This document shows positions 15,923 through 23,210 of a stretch of 52,119 bases of DNA, in pieces. Both the position numbers and the translations under genes were made by a program. The notes beneath the pieces are model-generated. The model had not been told where the DNA came from, ran no database searches, and saw nothing but the letters and a program-made list of their open reading frames with translations. Each line of letters begins with the position of its first letter. Position 1 is the first letter of the stretch. Source of the stretch: JAITWN01 sp964388175 (GTDB lineage: Bacteria > Pseudomonadota > Gammaproteobacteria > SZUA-140); contig CAYLYS010000009.1 of the NCBI GenBank assembly GCA_964388175.1, positions 1 to 52,119 of the forward strand. The letters are read 5' to 3'.

Positions 15923-16962
15923 GAGCGTCCACCGCCCCCGCTAGTACCAGCGAAATGGTCATATCCAACGCAGCGCGGCTCGTAGAGATCACCTTCCGCC
16001 CGCACACAGCGCAAACCCGGTCGTTCATCGATCACGCCGATACGCGTCCACGCGCAGCCCGCCGCGTCCAACGCGGCTTCGATGCGGGCGCCATGCGCCG
16101 GCGGTGCGGTGAAACACAGCTCGTAATCGTCGCCCGCGCCGAGCGCCAGCTCCGCCCACGGCAGCAGCGCCCTGCCCTCGCCGAAGCGTGTACGCAAGGC
16201 GCCCGCCACCGCCGGCAGCGCCACGACCGCGCGGAAAGTCGGCGACAGAGGCAGCTCATCCAGCGCCAGCGTCGCGCCGACGCCGCTCGCCGCCAGCACA
16301 TGGCCGAGATCGGCGTAGAGTCCGTCGGAAATGTCTATGGCGGCATGCGCCAGACCGCGCAGGCGCAGCGCCTCGCGCACGCGCGGAGCGGGTTTTTCCA
16401 GCCGTTCGCACAGCCAGGCGCGCTGCGCCGGCGAACCGGCATCGAGCCTATCCGCGGCGCATGCCAGCGCCAGCCCCGCATCGCCGAGCGTACCGGTGAC
16501 GTATATGGCATCTCCCGCCCGCGCATGATCACGGCGAAATGCAGCCGCCGGCGGCGCGAAACCATGTATCTGCACCGTGATGGCCAGCGGACCGCGCGTG
16601 GTATCGCCACCGACCAGCGTCACGCCGAAGGACTGCGCGAGCGCGTGGAAACCGGCGGAGAAACGCGTGAGCCAGGCATCGTCGATCACCGGCAGCGTCA
16701 GCGCCAGCGTGACCCAGGCCGGCTCCGCGCCCATCGCCGCCATGTCGCTCAGATTGACCGCGAGCGCCTTGTGGCCGATGCCGGCGGGATCGGCGTCGGC
16801 GAAAAAGTGCACGCCGGCGACCAGTGTGTCCATCGACACCATGAGTTCCTGTCCCGGCGGTACGCTGAGGATGGCGGCGTCATCGCCGACGCCGAGCACG
16901 ACGTCGCTGCGCGCGACAGTGCGGTTGAAATGGCGGGTGATGAGATCGAATTCCGGGCGCAT
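15919..16962 (-). CDS. thiL: Thiamine-monophosphate kinase
   Basis: Phosphorylates thiamine monophosphate to thiamine diphosphate with ATP. The 347-residue protein belongs to the PurM/ThiL fold. FDLITRHF at the start, GVGDDAAIL, VSMDTLVAGVHFF, KALAVNLSDMAAMGA and VGGDTTRGP follow ThiL order; GAGDDYELCFT is in the C-terminal half. The product is the cofactor of Dxs encoded in this window. The gap to nusB is 17 bases, and the end overlaps pgpA. I see no thiamine riboswitch, as expected for a kinase inside a long operon. Confidence 0.95.
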   Translation of the reverse strand: MRPEFDLITRHFNRTVARSDVVLGVGDDAAILSVPPGQELMVSMDTLVAGVHFFADADPAGIGHKALAVNLSDMAAMGAEPAWVTLALTLPVIDDAWLTRFSAGFHALAQSFGVTLVGGDTTRGPLAITVQIHGFAPPAAAFRRDHARAGDAIYVTGTLGDAGLALACAADRLDAGSPAQRAWLCERLEKPAPRVREALRLRGLAHAAIDISDGLYADLGHVLAASGVGATLALDELPLSPTFRAVVALPAVAGALRTRFGEGRALLPWAELALGAGDDYELCFTAPPAHGARIEAALDAAGCAWTRIGVIDERPGLRCVRAEGDLYEPRCVGYDHFAGTSGGGGRS

Positions 16963-16979
16963 GGCGCCAAGCTCGCCGG

Positions 16980-17420
16980 TCAGCTCTTGCCCCGGTTGCG
17001 GATGGCGACTTCCTCGGCCCGCAGCTGTTCGGCCAGCCGGTCGAGGATGCCATTGACGTATTTGTGGCCGTGATGCGCGCCGAACAATTTGGCCAGTTCA
17101 ATGGCCTCGTTGATGACCACGCGGTAGGGAACTTCGGGATGATAGCGTAGCTCGCAGGCACCGAGGCGCAGGATGGCGCGCTCCACCGGATCGACTTCCG
17201 GCAGTGATCGATCGAGCAGCGGCGTCAGCAGTTCATCGAGCGCATCGACGTGCTCGATCACTTCGCGCAGCACGCTGTCGAAATAGCGCCGCTCGACTTC
17301 ACCCTCGGTTTCATCGAGGAAGAACTGCAGATCGATGGCGGCGGCATCGTGGTTGGTGAGCTGCCACTGGTACAGCGCCTGTACGATGCAGCGGCGGGCG
17401 CGGTTGCGAGAGAGATTCAT
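16980..17420 (-). CDS. nusB: Transcription antitermination factor NusB
   Basis: Binds boxA RNA with NusE (S10) in rRNA antitermination. The all-helical 146-residue product reads NRARRCIVQALYQWQLTNH at its start and ERAILRLGACELRYHPEVPYRVVINEAIELAKLFG further on, both signature blocks. Three in-frame ATGs exist (17441, 17435, 17420); the last has AAGGG 8 bases upstream and gives the usual MNLSRNRARR start. It is embedded between ribH and thiL, a typical proteobacterial order. Confidence 0.94.
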   Translation of the reverse strand: MNLSRNRARRCIVQALYQWQLTNHDAAAIDLQFFLDETEGEVERRYFDSVLREVIEHVDALDELLTPLLDRSLPEVDPVERAILRLGACELRYHPEVPYRVVINEAIELAKLFGAHHGHKYVNGILDRLAEQLRAEEVAIRNRGKS

Positions 17421-17453
17421 GGTTGAGCCCTTCATGGACATGGCGCCCGGGAC

Positions 17454-17933
17454 TCAGGCCTCCAGTCGGCGTATCAGGCTGACCATCTCGATCGCCGACA
17501 GCGCAGCCTCCACCCCTTTGTTGCCGGCCTTGGTGCCGGCGCGCTCGATCGCTTGCTCGACGCTGTCGACCGTCAGCACGCCGCACACTACTGGCACACC
17601 GGCCTGCAGCGCAACATCGGCGAGACCGCGCACGCAGGCGCCGGCGATGTAGTCGAAGTGCGGCGTGCCGCCGCGGATGACGGCGCCGATCGCGACCACC
17701 GCCTGATAACGGCCGCCGCTGGCGAGACGCTGGGCGGCGAGCGGCAGCTCGAAGGCGCCCGGCACGCGAATGAGTTCGATGTGGTCGTCGGCGACGCCAT
17801 GGCGGCGCAGCGTATCCAGCGCGCCCTGTACCAGATGATCGACGATGAAGCTGTTGAAACGGGAGGCAAGCAGGGCGTAGCGCGCGCCGCCGCCCGCGGT
17901 GAAATCGCCTTCGATGGTCCGGATGTCGCTCAT
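17454..17933 (-). CDS. ribH: 6,7-dimethyl-8-ribityllumazine synthase
   Basis: Penultimate riboflavin enzyme; joins 5-amino-6-ribitylaminouracil with dihydroxybutanone phosphate. The 159-residue product has the family blocks SRFNSFIVDHLVQGALDTL, VPGAFELPLAAQRLA, IGAVIRGGTPHFDYIA (with the catalytic-region histidine), PVVCGVLTVDSVEQAIERAGTKAGNKG. The ATG at 17931 opens MSDIRTIEGDF; longer in-frame extensions run into ribBX and do not resemble the family. It lies 55 bases after ribBX. Confidence 0.96.
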   Translation of the reverse strand: MSDIRTIEGDFTAGGGARYALLASRFNSFIVDHLVQGALDTLRRHGVADDHIELIRVPGAFELPLAAQRLASGGRYQAVVAIGAVIRGGTPHFDYIAGACVRGLADVALQAGVPVVCGVLTVDSVEQAIERAGTKAGNKGVEAALSAIEMVSLIRRLEA

Positions 17934-17988
17934 GATGACTCGCGTCAGGCTAAAGAAGGACAGTGTAACCGAAGGGCACAGCGCGGGG

Positions 17989-19182
17989 CTATGCCCCGGG
18001 CAGGTATTCGACGATCTCCAGACCGAAACCGGAGAGCGCGAGCAGCTTGCGCGGCGCGCCCAGCACGCGCATATGATGCACGCCGAGATCGACCAGGATC
18101 TGCGCGCCGATGCCGTAGCTGCGCAGCGCCGTGTTGGTCGGCGGATGCGGCGTATCGACCCCCTGCTCGTGCAGCTGCTGTCCAACCAGGCGGCGAATCA
18201 GCGCACGCGCATCCTCGCCGCCGCGCAGCAGCACCAGCACGCCGCCCTGCGGATCCGCGGCGATACGCTGCATGGCGGCGGCAAGACTCCAGCTCGTTTC
18301 ATGCACATTGGCGTGCAACATATCGTAAAGCCGGTCTTCCATGTGCACGCGAACCAGCACCGGCTCATCCGCGCGGATCTCGCCACGGATCAGCGCCAGA
18401 TGCACTTCGTTGCCGGCCTGATCGTGATAGGCGCGCAGAAGAAAATCGCCGTATTCGGTCTGCAGATGGGACTCGGAGACGCGCTCGATCGTTTTCTCGT
18501 TGCGCATGCGATAGCGGATGAGATCGGCCACCGTACCGATCTTGAGACCGTGCTCGCGCGCGAAGCGCATCAGCGCCGGACGACGCGCCATGCTGCCGTC
18601 CTCATCGAGGATCTCCACCAGCACCGAGGCCGGTTCGAAGCCGGCCAGGCGCGCGAGATCGCTGCCGGCCTCGGTATGTCCGGCGCGCGCGAGCACGCCG
18701 CCCGGCTGCGCCATCAGCGGAAAGATATGGCCGGGCTGCACCAGATCGGCGGGTTTGGCATCGGAATCGACCGCGGCGCGCACGGTGGTGGCGCGATCCG
18801 CCGCCGAGATGCCGGTGGTCACCCCCACCGCCGCTTCGATGGAAACGGTGAAGTTGGTGCGGTGCGCAGCGTTGGTCTCGCTCACCATCAGCGGCAGGCG
18901 CAGATGCTCGCAGCGCTCGCGCGTCAGCGTCAGACAGATCAATCCGCGGCCGTAGCGGGCCATGAAATTGATGTCTTCCGGTCGTACGCAGGACGCCGCC
19001 ATGACCAGATCGCCTTCGTTCTCACGATCCTCGTCGTCGAGCAGCACGACCATGCGTCCCTGACGGATCTCTTCGACCAGCACCTCGGTGCTGTCGAATG
19101 CGGTTTCAGCGCCGGCTTCGCGCCGGGAGGAATCGTCGCGATCGAACTGATCAATGGTCTTGAGCATTTTTGATGAATCCAT
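17989..19182 (-). CDS. ribBA: 3,4-dihydroxy-2-butanone-4-phosphate synthase with degenerate GTP cyclohydrolase II-like domain (RibBX type)
   Basis: The N-terminal part (about residues 30-230) is RibB, which converts ribulose 5-phosphate to dihydroxybutanone phosphate plus formate: DDEDRENEGDLVMAA at 49-63, the GVTTGISAADRATT block and GHTEAGSDLARLAG are intact. The remaining 165 residues align with RibA, but the zinc site is missing. Where RibA has a Cys followed by a Cys-x-Cys, this protein reads VRVHMEDRLYDMLHANVHE with no cysteines. The tail is therefore unlikely to open GTP, and an independent ribA must lie elsewhere. Fusions of this kind have been called RibBX. The start overlaps the ribE stop by 32 bases; an ATG at 19167 would reduce this. 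Confidence 0.93.
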   Translation of the reverse strand: MDSSKMLKTIDQFDRDDSSRREAGAETAFDSTEVLVEEIRQGRMVVLLDDEDRENEGDLVMAASCVRPEDINFMARYGRGLICLTLTRERCEHLRLPLMVSETNAAHRTNFTVSIEAAVGVTTGISAADRATTVRAAVDSDAKPADLVQPGHIFPLMAQPGGVLARAGHTEAGSDLARLAGFEPASVLVEILDEDGSMARRPALMRFAREHGLKIGTVADLIRYRMRNEKTIERVSESHLQTEYGDFLLRAYHDQAGNEVHLALIRGEIRADEPVLVRVHMEDRLYDMLHANVHETSWSLAAAMQRIAADPQGGVLVLLRGGEDARALIRRLVGQQLHEQGVDTPHPPTNTALRSYGIGAQILVDLGVHHMRVLGAPRKLLALSGFGLEIVEYLPGA

Positions 19183-19816
19183 GGGCGGTCAGAAATCCGC
19201 GGTCGATGCGTTTCGCCCCATCGGCATCACCGCGCAGCAGGCGCTCCAGATAGCGCGCCACCACATCCACTTCGATATTCACCGCACTGCCGCGCCGATA
19301 AGCGGCGATGACGGTATGGACGAGCGTATGCGGAATGATATTGATCTCGAAGTCCGCATCGCCGACCGCGTTCACGGTCAGGCTGACGCCATCCACACAC
19401 ACCGATCCCTTGGCGGCGAGATAGCGACCGAGCGCGGGCGGCACCGAGATGCGCAGCACCCGGCACTCGCCCGCCGGCCGCACTTCCTCCACCCGGCCGA
19501 TGCCGTCGACGTGTCCGCTCACCAGATGACCGCCCAGGCGCGTGGTCGGCAGCAGCGCCTTTTCCAGATTCACCGCCTCGCCCGTCTTGCAGACGCCCAG
19601 CGTGGTACAGGACAGCGTCTCCTGCGACACATCGGCGCTGAAGCCGTCGCCACGCAGTTCGACCACGCTCAGGCAGACGCCGTTGACGGCGATGCTGTCG
19701 CCGAGCGCCACATCGGCGAGATCGAGACCGCCCGTGGCGATGGACAGGCGCAGACCGGCGCCGCGCGCATCGAGCGCGCTCACGCGGCCGAGCGCCTGTA
19801 TAATTCCGGTGAACAT
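19151..19816 (-). CDS. ribE: Riboflavin synthase alpha subunit
   Basis: Dismutates two lumazines into riboflavin and a pyrimidine that RibH reuses. The 221-residue protein has the duplicated barrel structure of the family: it starts MFTGIIQALGRV and shows SIAVNGVCLSV with LVSGHVDGIGRV, then the repeat KGSVCVDGVSLTVN with IIPHTLVHTV. The ATG at 19814-19816 is the conserved family start; ribD ends only 4 bases upstream. ORF extensions beyond this ATG enter ribD and are not meaningful. Named ribC in some systems. Confidence 0.96.
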   Translation of the reverse strand: MFTGIIQALGRVSALDARGAGLRLSIATGGLDLADVALGDSIAVNGVCLSVVELRGDGFSADVSQETLSCTTLGVCKTGEAVNLEKALLPTTRLGGHLVSGHVDGIGRVEEVRPAGECRVLRISVPPALGRYLAAKGSVCVDGVSLTVNAVGDADFEINIIPHTLVHTVIAAYRRGSAVNIEVDVVARYLERLLRGDADGAKRIDRGFLTAHGFIKNAQDH

Positions 19817-19820
19817 GATG

Positions 19821-20972
19821 CTACTCCGCAGATTCCATGCGCGCAGTGATCCGCCAGTCACGTCCGACCGCGCGCACGTCCGTGATTTCCACGGCCAGCG
19901 CCTGCTCAAGACGATCAAGGCCGGGTAGTGTGAACAGCCCGCGTCCGGCATCGCCGAGCAGGCTCGGCGCGAGATAGACGATGAGTTCATCGACCAGTTG
20001 CGCCGTCAGCATCGCTCCGCTCAGGATCGGGCCCGCTTCCAATAGTACCTCATTGACCTCACGCGCGGCCAAGGCGGCAAGCACGGCGCGCGGATCCACC
20101 CGCCCGTCATGGATAGGCACGCTGGTGATTGCCACGCCCGGGACATCCGCCAGCCACGCCGGCAGCGCCTGCGTACCCGTGGCGATGAGCGTCGCGCCGG
20201 GCTGACGCAGCAGGCGCGCCGAGCCGGGCAGACGCAGCGCGCTGTCCAGCACCACGCGCAGCGGCTGGCGAATATCGCCGCCGGGGTATTCATCATCACC
20301 CAGGTCTTCGGCACGCACCGTCAGCGCGGGATCGTCCGCCAGCACGGTACCGATGCCGGTCATCACCGCCGAGCTGCGCGCACGCAGGCGCTGCACATCA
20401 CGCCGCGCCTCGGCGCCGGTGATCCAGCGGCTTTCGCCGGCCGCGGTGGCAGTGCGTCCGTCGAGCGTCATCCCCAGCTTGCAGCGCACGAAAGGGCGTC
20501 CGCGGCGATGACGAGCAATGAAACCCGGATTGAGTGCCGCGGCCTGCGCACGCAGCACGCCGCTTTCCACCTGCAGCCCGGCCGCGCGCAGCGCCTCCAG
20601 CCCGGCACCCGCGTTGCGCGGATTGGGATCCTCCATGGCGGCAACGACACGGACGACGCCCGCTTCGACGAGCGCAACGGTACACGGCCCGGTGCGGCCC
20701 TGATGCCGGCAAGGCTCCAGACTGACGTAGGCCGTCGCACCGCGCGCCGCCTCACCGGCCTGCCGCAGCGCCTCGACCTCGGCATGCGCACCCCCCGCGC
20801 GCGCGTGCCAGCCTTCGCCGACGATGCGGCCGTCACGCACCAGCACGCAGCCGACGCGCGGGTTGGGATCAGTGGTATAGAGACCGCGCGCGGCGAGTTC
20901 GATCGCTCGCGCCATGAAACGAAGATCAGGGCAGCGAAGGTCGGGGGGACAAAAATCGGGAGGCAGGCTCAT
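19821..20972 (-). CDS. ribD: Bifunctional riboflavin deaminase/reductase RibD
   Basis: The N-terminal deaminase and C-terminal reductase carry out the second and third steps of riboflavin synthesis. The deaminase zinc site is HAE (His63, Glu65) with EPCRHQGRTGPC (Cys88, Cys97); the common PCSHxGRTPPC is altered at two positions, but all metal ligands remain. The reductase domain begins near FVRCKLGMTLDGRTATAAGESRWITG and includes DVQRLRARSSAVMTGIGTVLADDPALTVR. From MSLPP the length is 383, slightly longer than E. coli (367); a start four codons earlier is possible. No FMN riboswitch is recognisable upstream, where nrdR ends 31 bases away. Confidence 0.95.
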   Translation of the reverse strand: MSLPPDFCPPDLRCPDLRFMARAIELAARGLYTTDPNPRVGCVLVRDGRIVGEGWHARAGGAHAEVEALRQAGEAARGATAYVSLEPCRHQGRTGPCTVALVEAGVVRVVAAMEDPNPRNAGAGLEALRAAGLQVESGVLRAQAAALNPGFIARHRRGRPFVRCKLGMTLDGRTATAAGESRWITGAEARRDVQRLRARSSAVMTGIGTVLADDPALTVRAEDLGDDEYPGGDIRQPLRVVLDSALRLPGSARLLRQPGATLIATGTQALPAWLADVPGVAITSVPIHDGRVDPRAVLAALAAREVNEVLLEAGPILSGAMLTAQLVDELIVYLAPSLLGDAGRGLFTLPGLDRLEQALAVEITDVRAVGRDWRITARMESAE

Positions 20973-21003
20973 CGCCAGGATCATACCCGAAACGGGCGCC
21001 GGG

Positions 21004-21534
21004 TTACGAAGTCTTGCCCTTGTCCTTGGCGGGCGCGGATTCGATCAACGAGAGCTGCTGCTTCTGCAGTTCGTCCGTGTCCGCGGTGCTCTGCAGCCGC
21101 TCGATTTCCTCGCGGAAAGCGTTGACGTCCTGGAAGCGGCGATAGACCGAGGCGAAGCGCACATAGGCGATCTCGTCCAGCGCGCGCAGCTCGGTCATCA
21201 CCCATTCGCCGAGTGCGCGCGAACGGATCTCGCGTTCGCCCGACACATGCAGACGGTGCTTGATGCGGTCGAGCGCGGCTTCGATGACGTCGATGTCGAC
21301 CGGGCGCTTTTCCAGCGCACGGCGCATGCCACGGCGCAGCTTTTCCTCGTTGAAAGGTTCGCGGGTGCCATCGTGCTTGACGATGTGGGGAAAAACCAGT
21401 TCGGCGGTTTCGAAGGTGGTGAAGCGCTCGTTGCAGCGCCCGCATTCGCGGCGGCGCCGGATCGAGGCGCCCTCATTGGCGAGCCGGGAATCGACCACCC
21501 GTGTATCGCCGGCACTGCAGAAAGGACAACGCAT
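21004..21534 (-). CDS. nrdR: Transcriptional repressor NrdR
   Basis: A nucleotide-sensing repressor of ribonucleotide reductase genes. The zinc ribbon uses Cys3, Cys6, Cys31 and Cys34 (CPFC, and RRRRECGRCNERF), and the ATP-cone follows (VKHDGTREPFNEEKLRRGMRRALEKRPV). Length 176 is slightly above the usual 150-160 because of a C-terminal tail rich in Glu, Gln and Lys. glyA lies upstream and ribD downstream on the same strand, the conserved glyA-nrdR-ribD order. NrdR boxes would be expected near nrd genes, which are not in this window. Confidence 0.96.
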   Translation of the reverse strand: MRCPFCSAGDTRVVDSRLANEGASIRRRRECGRCNERFTTFETAELVFPHIVKHDGTREPFNEEKLRRGMRRALEKRPVDIDVIEAALDRIKHRLHVSGEREIRSRALGEWVMTELRALDEIAYVRFASVYRRFQDVNAFREEIERLQSTADTDELQKQQLSLIESAPAKDKGKTS

Positions 21535-21549
21535 GGCGGCGCGCCAACA

Positions 21550-21583
21550 GCCTCAGCGCGCCGCGGCCGCGGCGCGCTGAGGC
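21550..21583. terminator. 34-bp perfect palindrome downstream of glyA
   Basis: Two 17-bp arms, GCCTCAGCGCGCCGCGG and its exact complement, meet without a spacer. The element sits between the glyA stop (21596) and the nrdR start (21534). It would form an extremely stable GC hairpin in glyA mRNA but has no T-tract, so it may attenuate rather than fully terminate, or may be a binding site. Confidence 0.6.
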
Positions 21584-21595
21584 GCCCGACTCCGC

Positions 21596-22852
21596 TCAGG
21601 CGCCATAGACCGGGAAACGGGCGCAGACATCGATCACCTTGCCGCGCACCGCCGCGATGACCGCTTCGTCGCCCGGTTTGTCGAGCACATCGCAGATCCA
21701 GTCGGCGAGCGCGCGCACCTCTTCCTCCTTGAACCCGCGCGTGGTCACCGCCGGCGTGCCGATGCGAATGCCCGAGGTGACGAAAGGCGAGCGCGGATCG
21801 TTCGGCACGCTGTTCTTGTTGACGGTGATATGAGCCGCATCGAGCGCCAGATCGGCATCCTTGCCGGTGACGTTCTTATCGATCAGATCGACCAGGAACA
21901 GATGATTGTCGGTGCCGCCGGAAACGATGCGGTAACCGCGCTCCTGCATGCGCGCGGCCATGGCGCGGGCATTGGCAAGCACCTGGCGCTGGTACGCCGT
22001 GAACTCCGGCTGCAGGGCTTCCTTGAAAGCGACCGCGGTGGCCGCAATCACGTGCATCAGCGGACCGCCCTGCGTACCGGGGAAGACCATCGAGCTCAGT
22101 TTCTTGGTGAGCTCTTCGTTGGCGCGCGCCATGATGATGCCGCCGCGCGGACCGCGCAGCGTCTTGTGCGTGGTGGACGTGGTGACGTCGGCGATCTTCG
22201 TCGGGTTGGGGTAAAGCCCGGCGGCGATCAGCCCGGCGACGTGGGCGATATCGACGAACAGATAGGCGCCGACCTTGTCGGCGATGGCGCGGAAACGCTC
22301 CCAGTCGATCACGCGCGAATAGGCGCTGAAACCCGCCACCACCATGCGCGGACGATGCTCGAGCGCCAGCGCTTCCACCTGCGCGTAATCGATCTCGCCC
22401 GTCGCCGGATCCAGGCCGTATTGCACCGCATGGTAGATCTTGCCGGAGAAGCTGACCTTGGCGCCGTGGGTGAGATGACCGCCATGCGCCAGGCTCATGC
22501 CGAGAATGGTATCGCCCGGCTCGAGCAGGGCCATGTAGACCGCGGCATTGGCCTGGGAGCCGGAATGCGGCTGGACGTTGACGTAATCGGCGCCGAAGAG
22601 CTGGCGCGCGCGATCGATCGCCAGCTGTTCGGCGATATCGACGTAGGCGCAGCCGCCGTAATAGCGCTTGCCCGGATAACCCTCGGCATACTTGTTGGTG
22701 AGCACCGATCCCTGGGCTTCGAGCACACGCGGACTGGCGTAATTCTCCGATGCGATCAACTCGATATGCTCTTCCTGCCGCTTTGCCTCAGCCTGCATGG
22801 CGGCCCACAGTTCGTCGTCGAATCCGGCAATGTGCATTTTGGAAGAAAACAT
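21596..22852 (-). CDS. glyA: Serine hydroxymethyltransferase
   Basis: A PLP enzyme that converts serine and tetrahydrofolate to glycine and 5,10-methylene-THF, the main one-carbon source; FolD in this window uses the product. Length is 418 (E. coli 417). ELIASENYASPRVLEAQGS, NKYAEGYPGKRYYGG, and the cofactor lysine in TTSTTHKTLRGPRGG (Lys230) are intact. The ATG at 22850-22852 gives MFSSKMHIAGF; a second ATG five codons in is possible. It heads the operon toward nrdR and the rib genes, after a 358-base AT-richer gap shared with the divergent diguanylate cyclase. Confidence 0.97.
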   Translation of the reverse strand: MFSSKMHIAGFDDELWAAMQAEAKRQEEHIELIASENYASPRVLEAQGSVLTNKYAEGYPGKRYYGGCAYVDIAEQLAIDRARQLFGADYVNVQPHSGSQANAAVYMALLEPGDTILGMSLAHGGHLTHGAKVSFSGKIYHAVQYGLDPATGEIDYAQVEALALEHRPRMVVAGFSAYSRVIDWERFRAIADKVGAYLFVDIAHVAGLIAAGLYPNPTKIADVTTSTTHKTLRGPRGGIIMARANEELTKKLSSMVFPGTQGGPLMHVIAATAVAFKEALQPEFTAYQRQVLANARAMAARMQERGYRIVSGGTDNHLFLVDLIDKNVTGKDADLALDAAHITVNKNSVPNDPRSPFVTSGIRIGTPAVTTRGFKEEEVRALADWICDVLDKPGDEAVIAAVRGKVIDVCARFPVYGA

Positions 22853-23210
22853 CTGACTTACCCCAGAAAATGATCGGAAAACCCACCCGGAACACCGTGC
22901 TCTGAATGGAAAGCGGGCTAGCATACATGATTAGCCGATGCAGGCATACGATGCCTGCAGGAGCGAATCTCAACACCAAGATGAAATCTGATAAACACCC
23001 TCTGAGATGAATTTTAAGATATTGTTTTATATATAGATAAACATTTTCGCCCGCAATACCGCCTATTCTTTGACAGCCAGCTGTGTTAGCATTTTCGCTC
23101 ACGGCCGGACCGCATGAGGCGCTGTCGACGGGGTAGTCCAGGACGCTTCCCGGCCGCTGGATCAGCCGTTGAATCATAAGAAAAAAATATTCTGACAGGC
23201 GGACGAAAAG
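22853..23210. other. Divergent intergenic region glyA / diguanylate cyclase with hairpin
   Basis: A 358-base gap, clearly richer in A+T than its surroundings at about 22980-23060. It contains a perfect 9-bp hairpin TGCAGGCAT-ACG-ATGCCTGCA (22939-22959), lying in the 5' leader side of glyA, and a 7-bp inverted pair CGGCCGG (23102-23108) / CCGGCCG (23150-23156). A TTGACA near 23077 has no properly spaced -10. I recognise no known riboswitch or small RNA. It presumably holds both promoters. Confidence 0.5.

Noticed and set aside
20973..21003. FMN riboswitch before ribD
   Set aside because: The gap to nrdR is only about 30 bases, too short for the conserved FMN aptamer.
23102..23156. A cyclic di-GMP riboswitch before the diguanylate cyclase
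   Set aside because: A 7-bp closing stem exists, but the conserved GEMM core sequences are absent.
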